DNA of 64,000 bases. Origin: JAWKRB01 sp041389885. Its GTDB lineage: Bacteria; Myxococcota_A; Polyangia; Polyangiales; Ga0077539. The stretch covers positions 186,001 through 250,000 of the forward strand of contig JAWKRB010000005.1 in NCBI GenBank assembly GCA_041389885.1. Direction: 5' to 3'. The translations under genes and the position numbers were made by a program. The notes beneath the pieces were generated by a model, which was not told where the DNA came from, made no database searches, and saw nothing but the letters and a program-made list of their open reading frames with translations. This document shows, piece by piece, positions 16,619 to 25,547 of this stretch (position 1 is its first letter; every line of letters starts with the position of its first letter).

Positions 16619-17242
16619 ATGACGCAGCTTCGCCTCACGTATTTCGACGCCCCCGGCCGCGCCGAGCCCGTTCGTATCGCCCTCGCCCTCGCGGGTCTCC
16701 CCTACGAAGACCGCCGGCTGAAGTACCCCGAGTTCGCCGCGCTCAAGGAGCAGGGGGCCTTCCCCCTGGGGAGCGTGCCCATGCTCGAGGTCGACGGCGT
16801 GGCCGTGGTGCAGACCGGGGCGATGCTGCGCTTCGTCGCGCGCCTCGGCGGCACCGAGCTCTACCCCAGCGACCCGAAGTCGGCCTTCCTGGTCGACAGC
16901 GCCATCGACACGCTCAACGACACCGTCTCCCACGCGCTCACGCCGAGCCTCTTCGAGCGCGACCCGGAGAAGAAGCTCGCGATGCGCAAGGCCCTCGCCG
17001 AGGGCGTCTTGAAGCGCGCGCTGACCTACCTCGAGGGGCTCTGCGGCCTCAACCAGGGCCCCTTCCTCACGGGCTCCAGCCTCACCATCGCCGACATCCT
17101 CCTCGGGATCACCGTGCAGCAGTACCGCTCGGGCACCCTCGACGGCCTCGGCCCCGAGGTCCTCGAGGCGTACCCCCGTCTCCGCGCGCTCGGCGACGCC
17201 TACGCGGCGCACCCCTCCATCGTCGCGCTTCGCAGCAAGTAG
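16619..17242 (+). CDS. glutathione S-transferase family protein
   Basis: The 207-residue protein has an N-terminal thioredoxin-like domain starting RLTYFDAPGRAEPVRIALAL, where Tyr8 and the GRAEP turn match sigma/alpha-class GSTs, the cis-Pro SVPML and the glutathione-binding QTGAMLRF. A helical C-terminal domain includes SLTIADILL, the N-capping Asp motif. It conjugates or reduces electrophiles with glutathione in the cytoplasm. The ATG at 16619 follows GGAGG. It stands alone between the palindromic element and a convergent ankyrin gene. Confidence 0.92.
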   Translation: MTQLRLTYFDAPGRAEPVRIALALAGLPYEDRRLKYPEFAALKEQGAFPLGSVPMLEVDGVAVVQTGAMLRFVARLGGTELYPSDPKSAFLVDSAIDTLNDTVSHALTPSLFERDPEKKLAMRKALAEGVLKRALTYLEGLCGLNQGPFLTGSSLTIADILLGITVQQYRSGTLDGLGPEVLEAYPRLRALGDAYAAHPSIVALRSK

Positions 17243-17259
17243 CCCGCCTCCCTCGCGCC

Positions 17260-18447
17260 TCAGTTCGTCGTGAAGAGCGCGGTGATCGCGGTCTGGCCGC
17301 GCATCGCCGCGAGGGAGCGGGGCGTGTGGTCCCCCTCGGCGATCGCGTCGGGGTTGGCGCCGTGCGCGAGCAGCGCCTTCGCGACCTCGACCTCGCCCAT
17401 CTCCGCCGCGCGGTGCAGCGCGGTGAAGCCCCGCGCGTCGGCCAGCCCGGCCTCCGCGCCCCGTTCCAGCAGCGCGCGCACCGAGTCGCCGCGACGCGCC
17501 TGCGTCGCGTACATCAGCACGGTGGTCCCGTCGTCGGCGGGGTCGTCGAGCGAGGCGCCCGCCTCGAGGAGCCGCGCGAGCACCGCGGGGGAGCGGTCGG
17601 CGTAGTGCAGCGCGCCGCGGCCGAAGCGGTCCTTGAGGCGCGCGGGGGTGCCCGCGGCGAGGGCGGCGTCGACGCCCGCGAGGTCGCCCCGCATCGCGGC
17701 GAGGTGCAGCGGAGTCATCGCCCGCAGCGGGCGCTCGGGTGGCTCCGCGGCGGGCTCGTCGTGGGAGGCGTAGTGCGCCGACCGCCCGAACATCGACATG
17801 CACTCCAACGCGCGCGCGCGGGGGTCGTCGCCGCCGTCTGGGAGGAGCGGCGCGGGCCAGGGGAGCTCGAGCGCGTGCGTGCGGAGGATGAAGTCCAGCG
17901 CGCGGCGGGTGTACGCGTCGCCCTCGTCCTCGCGGCACACGAAGCCCCGCGGGGGACCGATCACCACCTCGTCGCCCTCGAGGGTCATGGGCGCGCGCAG
18001 GAGCACCTCGCGGCGCCAGGAGCGCACCAGCAGCAGCTCCGCCTCGACGACGAAGAGGGCCCACTTGTCCTCCATCTCCGTGGGGATGAAGAGCGCGCCG
18101 TCGTGCACGCCCTCGGGCGCGCGGTACCGCAGGGTGATCGCGGCCACCCGCGCGCTCTGCGGACGCTGCGCCGCGAAGCTGCGCCCGGTCTCGCCCCCGT
18201 AGGAGACGGCGTTCGAGGCCATCACAGGGTCCTTCGAGGCCGAGAGGGTGCCGAGGGTGATGGGGCGCACGTCGAGCGCGCGCACGCCGAAGGGGCTCTC
18301 GGCCGCGTCGATCCACGCGGGTGGCTGGCCCGCGAGGTCGGGTCGCGGCGCCGAGAACCCGACGTGCTCCCCCTCGCGCGTCGCGGGGGTGGAGGGCGCG
18401 TCTTCGCCGCCGAAGAGCGCTGACTTGACTCGCTTCCAGATCGACAT
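17260..18447 (-). CDS. ankyrin-repeat protein
   Basis: The 395-residue cytoplasmic protein starts MSIWKRVKSALFGG. About 240 residues with no recognised domain precede a C-terminal stack of about five ankyrin repeats (TPLHLAAMRGDLAGVDAAL, RGALHYAD, TTVLMYATQ, TALHRAAEMGEVEVAKALL, TPRSLAAMRGQ). Such repeats mediate protein binding. The first part includes GALFIPTEMEDKWALF and may be the effector domain. The start at 18447 begins a conserved-looking amphipathic helix, and a longer start at 18540 is unlikely. Function unknown. Confidence 0.85.
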   Translation of the reverse strand: MSIWKRVKSALFGGEDAPSTPATREGEHVGFSAPRPDLAGQPPAWIDAAESPFGVRALDVRPITLGTLSASKDPVMASNAVSYGGETGRSFAAQRPQSARVAAITLRYRAPEGVHDGALFIPTEMEDKWALFVVEAELLLVRSWRREVLLRAPMTLEGDEVVIGPPRGFVCREDEGDAYTRRALDFILRTHALELPWPAPLLPDGGDDPRARALECMSMFGRSAHYASHDEPAAEPPERPLRAMTPLHLAAMRGDLAGVDAALAAGTPARLKDRFGRGALHYADRSPAVLARLLEAGASLDDPADDGTTVLMYATQARRGDSVRALLERGAEAGLADARGFTALHRAAEMGEVEVAKALLAHGANPDAIAEGDHTPRSLAAMRGQTAITALFTTN

Positions 18448-18560
18448 GGTCCCTCGCGCCGAGCATCGCACGGGTCGATCGGTCGTGGGCGCTCCCCCGA
18501 TTACCCCCGACGCTTCAACGGATACACTCTCGCGCGGCACTTCATAGGAGACTTCATCTC

Positions 18561-21092
18561 ATGTTGCGTTCATGGAAGATCATCACGGCCCTCGCGGTCC
18601 TCGCGCTCAGCGCGTGCAACTCAGGAGGCACGACCGTCGGCGGCGTCGACAGCGGCGTCGACATCGACGCGCAGTGCGGCGCGGCTGAGATGCGCTGCGG
18701 CGCGACCTGCGCCAACCCCCAGACCGACCCGGCGAACTGCGGCGCCTGCGGCACCCGCTGCCAGCCCTTTGAGGCGTGCATGGCGGGCGCGTGTGTGACC
18801 TCGTGCCCGCCGGGGCAGACCGCGTGCAACGGGCGCTGCGTCGACCTCCAGACCGACCGCGCGAGCTGCGGCGCGTGTGGCACCGCCTGCGGCGTCGGCC
18901 TCGTGTGCACCGGCGGGCAGTGCGCCCTCGAGTGCGGCGCGGGCCTCGCCACCTGCGGCGGCGGCGACGGCGGCGCGGGGCCGCGCTTCTGCGCGAACAC
19001 CCAGACCGACAACGCGAACTGCGGCGCCTGCGGCAACGCCTGCGGCAACGGGCAGCTCTGCCGGGGGGGCGCCTGCGTGACCTCGTGTCCCACGGGGCTC
19101 ACCGACTGCGGGGGCACCTGCCGCGACACCCAGGTCGACCCCGCCAACTGCGGCGCGTGCGGGACCCAGTGCGCGGCCGGTCAGCGCTGCTCGGCGGGCG
19201 TGTGCAGCCTCTCGTGCGCCGCGGGGACCACCGACTGCGGCGGCGCCTGCCGCGACATCGACAGCGACAACGCGAACTGCGGCTCGTGCGGAAACGCTTG
19301 CGCTGCAGGGCAATTGTGCTCGGCTGGGATGTGCCGCGTGAGCTGCGCCGCGGGGACCATCCTCTGCTCGGGCGTGTGCCGCGACCTGCAGACCGACAAC
19401 GCCAACTGCGGCATGTGCGGCACCGCGTGCCCGGCGGGGCAGCTCTGCTCGGGCGGCGTCTGCCGGGTGAACTGCGCCGCGGGGACCACCGACTGCAGCG
19501 GCGCCTGCCGCGACCTGAGCTCCGACCGACGCAACTGCGGCGCCTGCGGCGCGGCGTGCCCCAGCGGGCAGGTCTGCGCCAACGGCGCCTGCAACGTCAC
19601 CTGCGTCGCCGGGACCACCGACTGCGGCGGCGTGTGCCGCGACCTGAGCGCTGACCTCGGCCACTGCGGGTCGTGCGGAAACGCCTGCGCCGCAGGGCAG
19701 GTGTGCTCCATGGGGGGCTGCGTGACCTCGTGCGGCTCGGGCACCACCAACTGCTCGGGCGTGTGCCGCGACGTGACCACCGACAACAACCACTGCGGCG
19801 CCTGCGGCAACGCGTGCCCGAGCGGGCAGCTCTGCTCCGGCGGCGTGTGCCGCGCGACCTGCGCGACGGGCCAGACGGCGTGCTCGGGCGTGTGCCGCAA
19901 CCTCCAGAGCGACAACGCCAACTGCGGCGCCTGCGACAACGCCTGCGCCGCGGGGACGGTGTGTCAGTCCGGCGCCTGCGTGGTGCAGTGCTCCTCGACG
20001 CAGACGGCGTGCTCGGGCGTGTGCCGCAACCTCCAGAGCGACAACGCCCACTGCGGCGCCTGCGGCAACGCGTGCCCCTCCGGGCAGGCCTGCGTGAACT
20101 CGACCTGCGCCCTCAACTGCCAGTCGGGGCTCACCAATTGCTCGGGCACCTGCCGCGACCTGCGGAGCGACAACACCAGCTGCGGCGCCTGCGGCAACGC
20201 CTGCACCGGGCTCACCTCGTGCCAGGGCGGGAGCTGCCAGATCGTCTGCGGCACCGGGCAGACGGCGTGCTCCGGCGTGTGCCGCGACCTGCGCACCGAC
20301 ACCGCGAACTGCGGCATCTGCGGCAACGCCTGCGCGAGCGGGCAGGTGTGCAACAACGGCGCGTGCACGATCGTCTGCTCGGGCGGGCTCACGCTCTGCG
20401 CCGGCGCCTGCGTCGACCTGCAGCGCAGCACCGCGCACTGCGGCGGCTGCGGCGTCACCTGCGCGAGCGGGCAGTACTGCATCAGCGGGACGTGCCGCAC
20501 GACGATCCACAACTCCCAGGCGTGGACGAGCACCACCGTCACCAGCGGCTGCGCCTACCTGACCACGCACCAGTACAGCTGGTTCAACGCCGGGAACATG
20601 ACCTGGCGCGAGTGCGCGCGCACGGCCTCGCGCTACGGCGCGATGATGGCGCCGGGGCACTACACCTCGCCGCGCACGGGCTGGTACGGCCACCGCAACG
20701 GGCAGAACGCGATGACCGGCGTGTGGTCGACGTACCAGAGCGCGAGCATCGACTCGACGCAGAGCTGCGTGCTCGGCCGCGACGCGCGCTCGACGCAGCG
20801 CTCCGCCGCGCTCAGCAGCACCGCGACCTACGACGGCCAGACCTGGCGCTACCAGGACTACGGCCTGCGCTACTACGACGAGTGCCAGCTCCTCGCCTCA
20901 GACGCGGGCGCCTCGATGATCACCCCGTACACGATCGGCAGCTCCGGCGCCGACTACTGGGTGCAGAGCGTGATCGCCTGCAACGTCTACAACTGGATCA
21001 CCGCGGGCGGCGCGAACTTCGCGTACGACAACGTCGGCGCGGGCGTGCGCTCCAGCCGGCGCAACTGCATGGTCGGCTACGTCGACAACTGA
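18561..21092 (+). CDS. secreted lipoprotein with 14 Stig1-type Cys-rich repeats
   Basis: The 843-residue protein has a lipoprotein signal (LALSAC, Cys19). Fourteen tandem repeats of about 42 residues run from about residue 35 to 640; each follows C-x-G-x5-C-x-G-x-C-x-DL-x2-D-x2-NCG-x-CG-x2-C-x-x-G-x2-C-x2-G-x-C. This is the Stig1 (stigma-specific protein) repeat seen in many myxobacterial surface proteins. A C-terminal domain of about 190 residues, rich in Trp, Tyr and Ser (WRECARTASRYGAMMAPGHY, TWRYQDYGLRYYDEC), is unlike the repeats and unrecognised. GGAG precedes the ATG. It is probably an anchored extracellular adhesin or binding protein. Confidence 0.88.
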   Translation: MLRSWKIITALAVLALSACNSGGTTVGGVDSGVDIDAQCGAAEMRCGATCANPQTDPANCGACGTRCQPFEACMAGACVTSCPPGQTACNGRCVDLQTDRASCGACGTACGVGLVCTGGQCALECGAGLATCGGGDGGAGPRFCANTQTDNANCGACGNACGNGQLCRGGACVTSCPTGLTDCGGTCRDTQVDPANCGACGTQCAAGQRCSAGVCSLSCAAGTTDCGGACRDIDSDNANCGSCGNACAAGQLCSAGMCRVSCAAGTILCSGVCRDLQTDNANCGMCGTACPAGQLCSGGVCRVNCAAGTTDCSGACRDLSSDRRNCGACGAACPSGQVCANGACNVTCVAGTTDCGGVCRDLSADLGHCGSCGNACAAGQVCSMGGCVTSCGSGTTNCSGVCRDVTTDNNHCGACGNACPSGQLCSGGVCRATCATGQTACSGVCRNLQSDNANCGACDNACAAGTVCQSGACVVQCSSTQTACSGVCRNLQSDNAHCGACGNACPSGQACVNSTCALNCQSGLTNCSGTCRDLRSDNTSCGACGNACTGLTSCQGGSCQIVCGTGQTACSGVCRDLRTDTANCGICGNACASGQVCNNGACTIVCSGGLTLCAGACVDLQRSTAHCGGCGVTCASGQYCISGTCRTTIHNSQAWTSTTVTSGCAYLTTHQYSWFNAGNMTWRECARTASRYGAMMAPGHYTSPRTGWYGHRNGQNAMTGVWSTYQSASIDSTQSCVLGRDARSTQRSAALSSTATYDGQTWRYQDYGLRYYDECQLLASDAGASMITPYTIGSSGADYWVQSVIACNVYNWITAGGANFAYDNVGAGVRSSRRNCMVGYVDN

Positions 21093-21095
21093 GCC

Positions 21096-21710
21096 TCAGT
21101 CGCGGGTGACGTAGGGCGCGAGCAGCTCGCACAGCGCCCGCGTCGACCCGCCCACCATCAGCCCCCGCGCGGGCACGTTGTACCCCTCGGTCACCAGCTT
21201 GAAATCGCGGATCGCCAGCATGCCCCAGAGGTGCGCGGTGACCTCGCCGTCGCGGAGCTCGAACTGCGCGTACTGCGGCCCGTCGACGAGGAAATAGAGC
21301 CGCACCGAGGCCGGGCGCAGCTTCACCGTGAGCGACTCGCCGTCGCGCTCGATGCGCAGCGTGTCGTCGTCGACGAGCGTGAGCCACCCCAGGGCCTCGC
21401 GGCGGCTCCGCCGGGTGATCAGGGCGATGATCGACGCGAGGGTCGCCGCCGAGACCCAGGCGAGCATCGCGACGAACATCCCCGGCGAGCCCCTGGGCAC
21501 GAACTCGAGGGTGAAGATCGCGTAGAGCGCCGGCACCAGGGCCGCGAAGGGGAGCAGGGCGGTGACGAAGAGTCCCGCGGAGAGCGGTCCTCGCATGAGG
21601 GGGTATCGCCTCGCGCGGCTGTCGAGCCGGACCTCGCGAACCGCCCAGGCGATGGCCAGCGCCGCCGCGGCGGTGCCCAGGGCCAGGGTGATGACGTGCT
21701 TCGCTTCCAT
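21096..21710 (-). CDS. hypothetical membrane protein with cytoplasmic tail
   Basis: The 204-residue protein has three hydrophobic helices (about residues 5-22, 46-68 and 78-98) and a hydrophilic C-terminal domain (VDDDTLRIERDGESLTVKLRP). The domain has a beta-rich pattern like the PH-like domains in small membrane proteins. The ATG at 21710 was chosen so that the first helix is at the N-terminus; a GTG at 21731 would add seven residues, and neither has a good ribosome site. It converges on the Stig1 gene, with three bases between stops. No function assigned. Confidence 0.7.
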   Translation of the reverse strand: MEAKHVITLALGTAAAALAIAWAVREVRLDSRARRYPLMRGPLSAGLFVTALLPFAALVPALYAIFTLEFVPRGSPGMFVAMLAWVSAATLASIIALITRRSRREALGWLTLVDDDTLRIERDGESLTVKLRPASVRLYFLVDGPQYAQFELRDGEVTAHLWGMLAIRDFKLVTEGYNVPARGLMVGGSTRALCELLAPYVTRD

Positions 21711-21766
21711 GCTGGGAGGGGGGGATATCACACGGCGATCGGCGATCGGGTATGAGGGACCCGGCG

Positions 21767-22729
21767 ATGATCGACCTCCCGTACCTCTCGCGCTACCGGG
21801 TGCTCCCGAGCGTCGCCTGGCAGCGCGCGGTGGCGGCGGTGTACCTCCCGATGGAGGCGCTCACCCGCACGCGCATGGCCTTCGAGGGCTTCACCCCGCC
21901 CGCGTCGCCCGTGCTCTACGCGTCGAACTCGTCGCAGAAGTACGACTTCACCGCGTTTCGCTCGGCGATGTGGGCGCGCTCGCTCCCCATCGCGACCGTC
22001 ACCAAGGCCAAGAACTATCACGTCGGCTGGATGCGTCGGCTCATGGAGCACATCGGCGTGGTGCCCCTCGCGTCGAAGGGGTACGTGATCCTGCGAGACG
22101 CGAGCGCGGTGCTCCAGCGCCGCCCCTCTGAGGCCGAGTACCGCGCCCTGCGGGACCACCTCGACGACGACACGCCGCTCCCCGACGCGCCCGAGCTCCG
22201 CGCGCTTTGTGACACCGCCAGGGACATCCTCGGCGTGCGCTTCGACCCCGCGACCCAGACGCTCCGCGAGGCGTGGCGGGGGGTGTACCGCGCGCTCCTC
22301 GGAGAGTCTCTGCGGCTTTGTCGCGAGGCCGTCGCCGCGGGTCACTCGATTCACATCTACCCCGAGGGCACGGTCTCTTCGCGGCTCGGCCCAGGGCGCA
22401 TCGGCGCGGTGCAGTTCGCGCACGCCCTGGGTCTGCCCCTGGTGCCCGTGGGGATCAACGGGGCGCGGCGCGTGTACGTCGGTCAGACCCCGATGCTTCG
22501 CGGGGGAGGGATGGTCTTTCGCTTCGGCGAGGCGTACCGACCGGACCTCCGCGCGCTGCCCGAAGACTTCTGCGCGTTCGACCCCGCGCACGAGAAGAGG
22601 CACCGAGGCACGCTCCAGGCCGCGACCGACGCACTCATGGACCGCATCGACGCGTTGCTCTCCCCCGAGCTCCAGCGCCGCGCGGACCATGTCCCCGACG
22701 GGACCCAGGGGACGAAGCGCTTCCTGTGA
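21767..22729 (+). CDS. PlsC-like acyltransferase with atypical motif I
   Basis: This protein of about 320 residues has the LPLAT/PlsC pattern. Motif III is YPEGTVSSRLG (residues 198-208), and the motif IV-like VPVGINGARRVYV segment follows. Motif I, usually H-x4-D, reads NSSQKYDF, with Asp60 present but Ser55 where the catalytic His should be. It may be a divergent 1-acylglycerol-3-phosphate acyltransferase or have lost that activity. The ATG at 21767 has GAGGG eight bases upstream; 21752 is an alternative. Its stop overlaps the GTG of the next gene (GTGA), so the pair is translated together. Confidence 0.75.
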   Translation: MIDLPYLSRYRVLPSVAWQRAVAAVYLPMEALTRTRMAFEGFTPPASPVLYASNSSQKYDFTAFRSAMWARSLPIATVTKAKNYHVGWMRRLMEHIGVVPLASKGYVILRDASAVLQRRPSEAEYRALRDHLDDDTPLPDAPELRALCDTARDILGVRFDPATQTLREAWRGVYRALLGESLRLCREAVAAGHSIHIYPEGTVSSRLGPGRIGAVQFAHALGLPLVPVGINGARRVYVGQTPMLRGGGMVFRFGEAYRPDLRALPEDFCAFDPAHEKRHRGTLQAATDALMDRIDALLSPELQRRADHVPDGTQGTKRFL

Positions 22730-23946
22730 TCCTCGCGCGCGCGCTGCACCCCCGGCACCGCATCGAGATCGAGCCCCCCGCGCTCGCTCGCGCCCTCGCG
22801 GCCTGCGCCCGCCCGCGGCCCCGCGCCGTAGAAGCCCTCGAGTCTCTCGCGTGCCCTCGCGGCGAGGTGATCGCGGCGCTCTCGGTGCGCTCGGCCTTCG
22901 ACCTGCTGCTCACGGCCCTCGCCCTGCCGCCGCAGAGCGAGGTGATCCTCTCGGGGTGGACCATCCCCGACATGGCCCGCATCGTGCGCGCGCACGGGCA
23001 CGTCCCTGTTCCCCTCGACTGCGACCCCCGCACCCTCGCGCCCGACCCCGAGGCCCTGCGCGCGGCGATCTCTCCGCGCACCCGCGTCGCGGTCATCGCC
23101 CAGCTCTTCGGCGCCGCCCTCGACCTCGCGCCCTTCGCGAGGGTGTGCCGCGCGCATGGGGTGATCCTCGTCGACGACGACGCGCAGGGCTTCACCGGGC
23201 TCCCGCGCCTCGCCGGGAGCCCCGACGCCGACGTCGTCTTTCACAGCTTCGGGTCGATCAAGACCGCCACGGCCCTCGGCGGCGCCACCGCGAGGGTGCG
23301 CGACCCCTCCCTCCGCGCCCGCATGCGCACGCTCATGGCGCGGTGGCCCGAGCAGCCCACGGGGCGCTACGCGCGCAAGCTCGGGCTGTACCTCGGCCTC
23401 GCGGGGCTGCGCGACCCCGCGCGCTACGGCGCCTTCGCGAGCGCCGTCGCCCGCGCCGACGCTGACCTCGACGCGGTGATCACCGGCACCGCGCGGGGCT
23501 TCCCCGCGAACACCCCCGAGGCGCTGCTGCGCGCGATTCGGTGGCGGCCCTGCGGCGCCCTCGCGGAGACGCTCACCGAGGCCCTCGCGGGCTTCGACGC
23601 CGCGCGCCTCGAGCGGCGACGCGCGTCGGGGGAGCGCATGCGCGCGCGGCTCTCGGGCGTCGAGCTCCTCGGAGGCGAGATGCCCGCGCGCACGCACTGG
23701 CTCTTCGCGGTGCTCGTCGATCGACCCGACGCGCTCGTAGAGACGTTGCGGCGCGAGGGCTTCGACGGCGCGCGGGGCACGAGCACCATCGCGGCGATCC
23801 CCGCGGCGCCGGAGCGACCCGAGGCGCGCGCGGCGACCTGCGAGGCGTGGCCCGCGCGCATGGTGTTCCTGCCGGTGTACCCCGAGATCCCCGAGGCAGA
23901 CCGCGACCGGATGGCGAACCTGGTGCGCGCACACGCGGAGCGCTGA
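22726..23946 (+). CDS. DegT/DnrJ-type PLP-dependent aminotransferase-like protein
   Basis: The 406-residue protein has the fold-type I PLP pattern of the DegT/DnrJ/EryC1 family. There is an aldol-type cofactor Asp in ILVDDDAQGFTGLP and a probable Schiff-base lysine in FHSFGSIKTATALGG. The RSAFDLLLTALALP segment corresponds to the phosphate-binding start. The GTG start overlaps the acyltransferase stop by four bases. These enzymes usually aminate keto-sugars, but the acyltransferase partner suggests an amino-alcohol or lipid head group. That is inference and the substrate is open. Confidence 0.82.
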   Translation: MILARALHPRHRIEIEPPALARALAACARPRPRAVEALESLACPRGEVIAALSVRSAFDLLLTALALPPQSEVILSGWTIPDMARIVRAHGHVPVPLDCDPRTLAPDPEALRAAISPRTRVAVIAQLFGAALDLAPFARVCRAHGVILVDDDAQGFTGLPRLAGSPDADVVFHSFGSIKTATALGGATARVRDPSLRARMRTLMARWPEQPTGRYARKLGLYLGLAGLRDPARYGAFASAVARADADLDAVITGTARGFPANTPEALLRAIRWRPCGALAETLTEALAGFDAARLERRRASGERMRARLSGVELLGGEMPARTHWLFAVLVDRPDALVETLRREGFDGARGTSTIAAIPAAPERPEARAATCEAWPARMVFLPVYPEIPEADRDRMANLVRAHAER

Positions 23947-24105
23947 GGGGGCTTCAGGGCCGCGGCGCCTCGCGCACCGAAGGCGCGCCTCGTTGTGCGT
24001 CTCGCGCACCGACGAGCGTCTCGAAATCCCTGCAGCACAGCGATTTTCGCGCGTTTCTCGCGTGGCACCTCGAATGCTTCTCTACCGCGCAGGAGGTACC
24101 GAATC

Positions 24106-24558
24106 ATGGTGAAGAAAATCGCGATCGGGTCGTCTGCGCTGTTCGGGTTCGCTGTGATCGCCCTCGGGGTGACCCGCGCGTGTTCGCCCGCTGCCGACGT
24201 GGAGCATGACCCCCAGAGCCTGGTGGTGGAGGCCGACGCGAGCGCGCCGGCGAACCCGCTCACCAACCCGACGGTGCCCACGATGCCGCCGGGGACGCCC
24301 ACGATGCCGGGCACCGCGCCCGTGATGCCAGGCACGACGCCGACGGTCCCGCCGGGCGGACCGATGGTGCCGGGCACGACGCCGACGGTCCCGCCGGGCG
24401 GTCCGATGGTGCCGAGCACGACGCCGACCGTGGCGCCCAACGTGCCCACGATGCCGCCGCCCGCGGCCATCCAGCCCGAGGACGTGCCGCAGCCCGCCCT
24501 GGGGACCACGACCCCCGAGCTGCCCACGGAGCCTCCGCCTCCCCCCGAGACGCCCTGA
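24106..24558 (+). CDS. Pro/Thr-rich exported protein
   Basis: The 150-residue protein starts at an ATG with a near-ideal ribosome site (AGGAGGTACCGAATC). A hydrophobic N-terminal segment (KKIAIGSSALFGFAVIALGVTRAC) acts as signal peptide or anchor and ends in a Cys. The rest is a Pro-, Thr- and Met-rich unstructured tail with a 14-residue unit (GTTPTVPPGGPMVP) repeated twice and degenerate copies around it. The strong ribosome site suggests high expression. It may be a wall- or envelope-spanning linker; function unknown. Confidence 0.7.
   Translation: MVKKIAIGSSALFGFAVIALGVTRACSPAADVEHDPQSLVVEADASAPANPLTNPTVPTMPPGTPTMPGTAPVMPGTTPTVPPGGPMVPGTTPTVPPGGPMVPSTTPTVAPNVPTMPPPAAIQPEDVPQPALGTTTPELPTEPPPPPETP
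24332..24415. repeat. two 42-bp tandem repeats
   Basis: Two almost identical 42-base units encode GTTPTVPPGGPMVP twice inside the Pro/Thr-rich protein gene. The unit is a multiple of three and preserves the frame. Confidence 0.75.
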
Positions 24559-24675
24559 CGCGGGCGGCCTCACCCCACGACGCCGCGTAGGCCCCATCGG
24601 GCGCCGCGCGGCGTCGCACATTCATCGAACCCCACGACCGCGACGCCGGCTCTCAGTCTCCGGAGTGATGAGACC

Positions 24676-24891
24676 ATGAACAAGCTCTTTCCCGCGAATG
24701 AAGGCGTCGTCGACCGCGTGCTCAGGGTGGCGCTCGGACTGGGACTGCTGGCCCTGGCCTTCGTCGGCCCGAAGACGCCCTTCGGATTCCTCGGCGTGAT
24801 CCCGCTGGCGACGGGGCTCCTGGGCACGTGCCCGCTGTACACGCTCCTCGGGCTCTCGACGTGCCCGACGAAGCCGCGCGCGATGACCTGA
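24676..24891 (+). CDS. DUF2892 (YgaP-type) small membrane protein
   Basis: The 71-residue protein fits the DUF2892 family throughout. There is an N-terminal NEGVVDRVLRVALGLGLLAL helix, a second helix (FGFLGVIPLATGLLG) and the signature CPLYTLLGLSTCP with two Cys. Members are inner membrane proteins of about 65-70 residues, often near sulfur-transfer genes, but no such gene is seen here. It is monocistronic, with 117 bp upstream. Confidence 0.88.
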   Translation: MNKLFPANEGVVDRVLRVALGLGLLALAFVGPKTPFGFLGVIPLATGLLGTCPLYTLLGLSTCPTKPRAMT

Positions 24892-24959
24892 GCCCGCACC
24901 CCGCGGGATGAGGGCAGACACCGGCCGTTCCCTCGGGAGATTTCCGCCGCGGTGTACTC

Positions 24960-25529
24960 GTACCCTTCCGAAAGGGATTTGAAGGGTTCCGCGCGACCGA
25001 CGCACCCACATCCCGCGCTGCCGCGCACCCCTTCTCCCGCCTCGGGCTGCGTTCGACACACAAGTCAGGAATCCGCTTGAAAACAAGCGTGATGCGCCTC
25101 TGGTCTGCCCCCTGTCCGCGCCGCCCCTCGTCCCTTCGACCCGACGCGGGTCCCCTCCACCCCCGCCCCCTCCTCCATGGGCTTCGCCGATGGAGGAGGG
25201 CTGCGTCCTTCGGGTGGATGGTCCGCGTCGAACTGCCATGGGATGCGTCACATGGCCTGAGACCGCGCGGATGTGCCTGCCATCCCTTAGGACTCAGCCC
25301 TCCTCCATCGGCGAAGCCCATGGAGGAGGGGGCGGGGGTGGAGGGGCCCCGCGCTGGGTCGAAGGGACGAGGGGCGGCGCGGACAGACCAGAGGCGCATC
25401 ACGCTTGTTTTCAAGCGGATTCCTGACTTGTGTGTCGAACGCAGCGAGGCGGGAGAAGGGGTGCGCGGCAGTGCGGGATGTGGGTGCGTCGGTCACGCGG
25501 AACCCTTCACATCCCCTTTGGAAAGGTAC
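24960..25529. mobile_element. 570-bp palindromic repeat element (family A, full copy)
   Basis: Long inverted arms of about 240 bp (24960-25199 and about 25301-25529) surround a central spacer of about 100 bp. Each arm contains gcgttcgacacacaagtca and ends inward in an inner palindrome (cctcctccat, then gggcttcgccg, then atggaggagg). Both ends read gtac. No credible coding frame is present; the short frames within are shadows. Related sequence occurs at 42579-42836 and 44731-44856, so this is a dispersed family. It takes up nearly all of the 656-bp gap between the DUF2892 and acyltransferase genes. Confidence 0.75.
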
Positions 25530-25547
25530 TAGCGTCGCGTCAGGCGC

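Noticed and set aside
18660..20500. Periodic DNA repeats in the Stig1 gene considered as a CRISPR or non-coding repeat
   Set aside because: Periodicity of about 126 bp follows the protein repeat in one intact frame with a signal peptide.
24622..25251. Open frames across the 25-kb palindromic element
   Set aside because: They read through inverted arms and the inner palindrome on both strands, with Arg/Pro-rich products mirrored in each arm, as expected of non-coding repeats.
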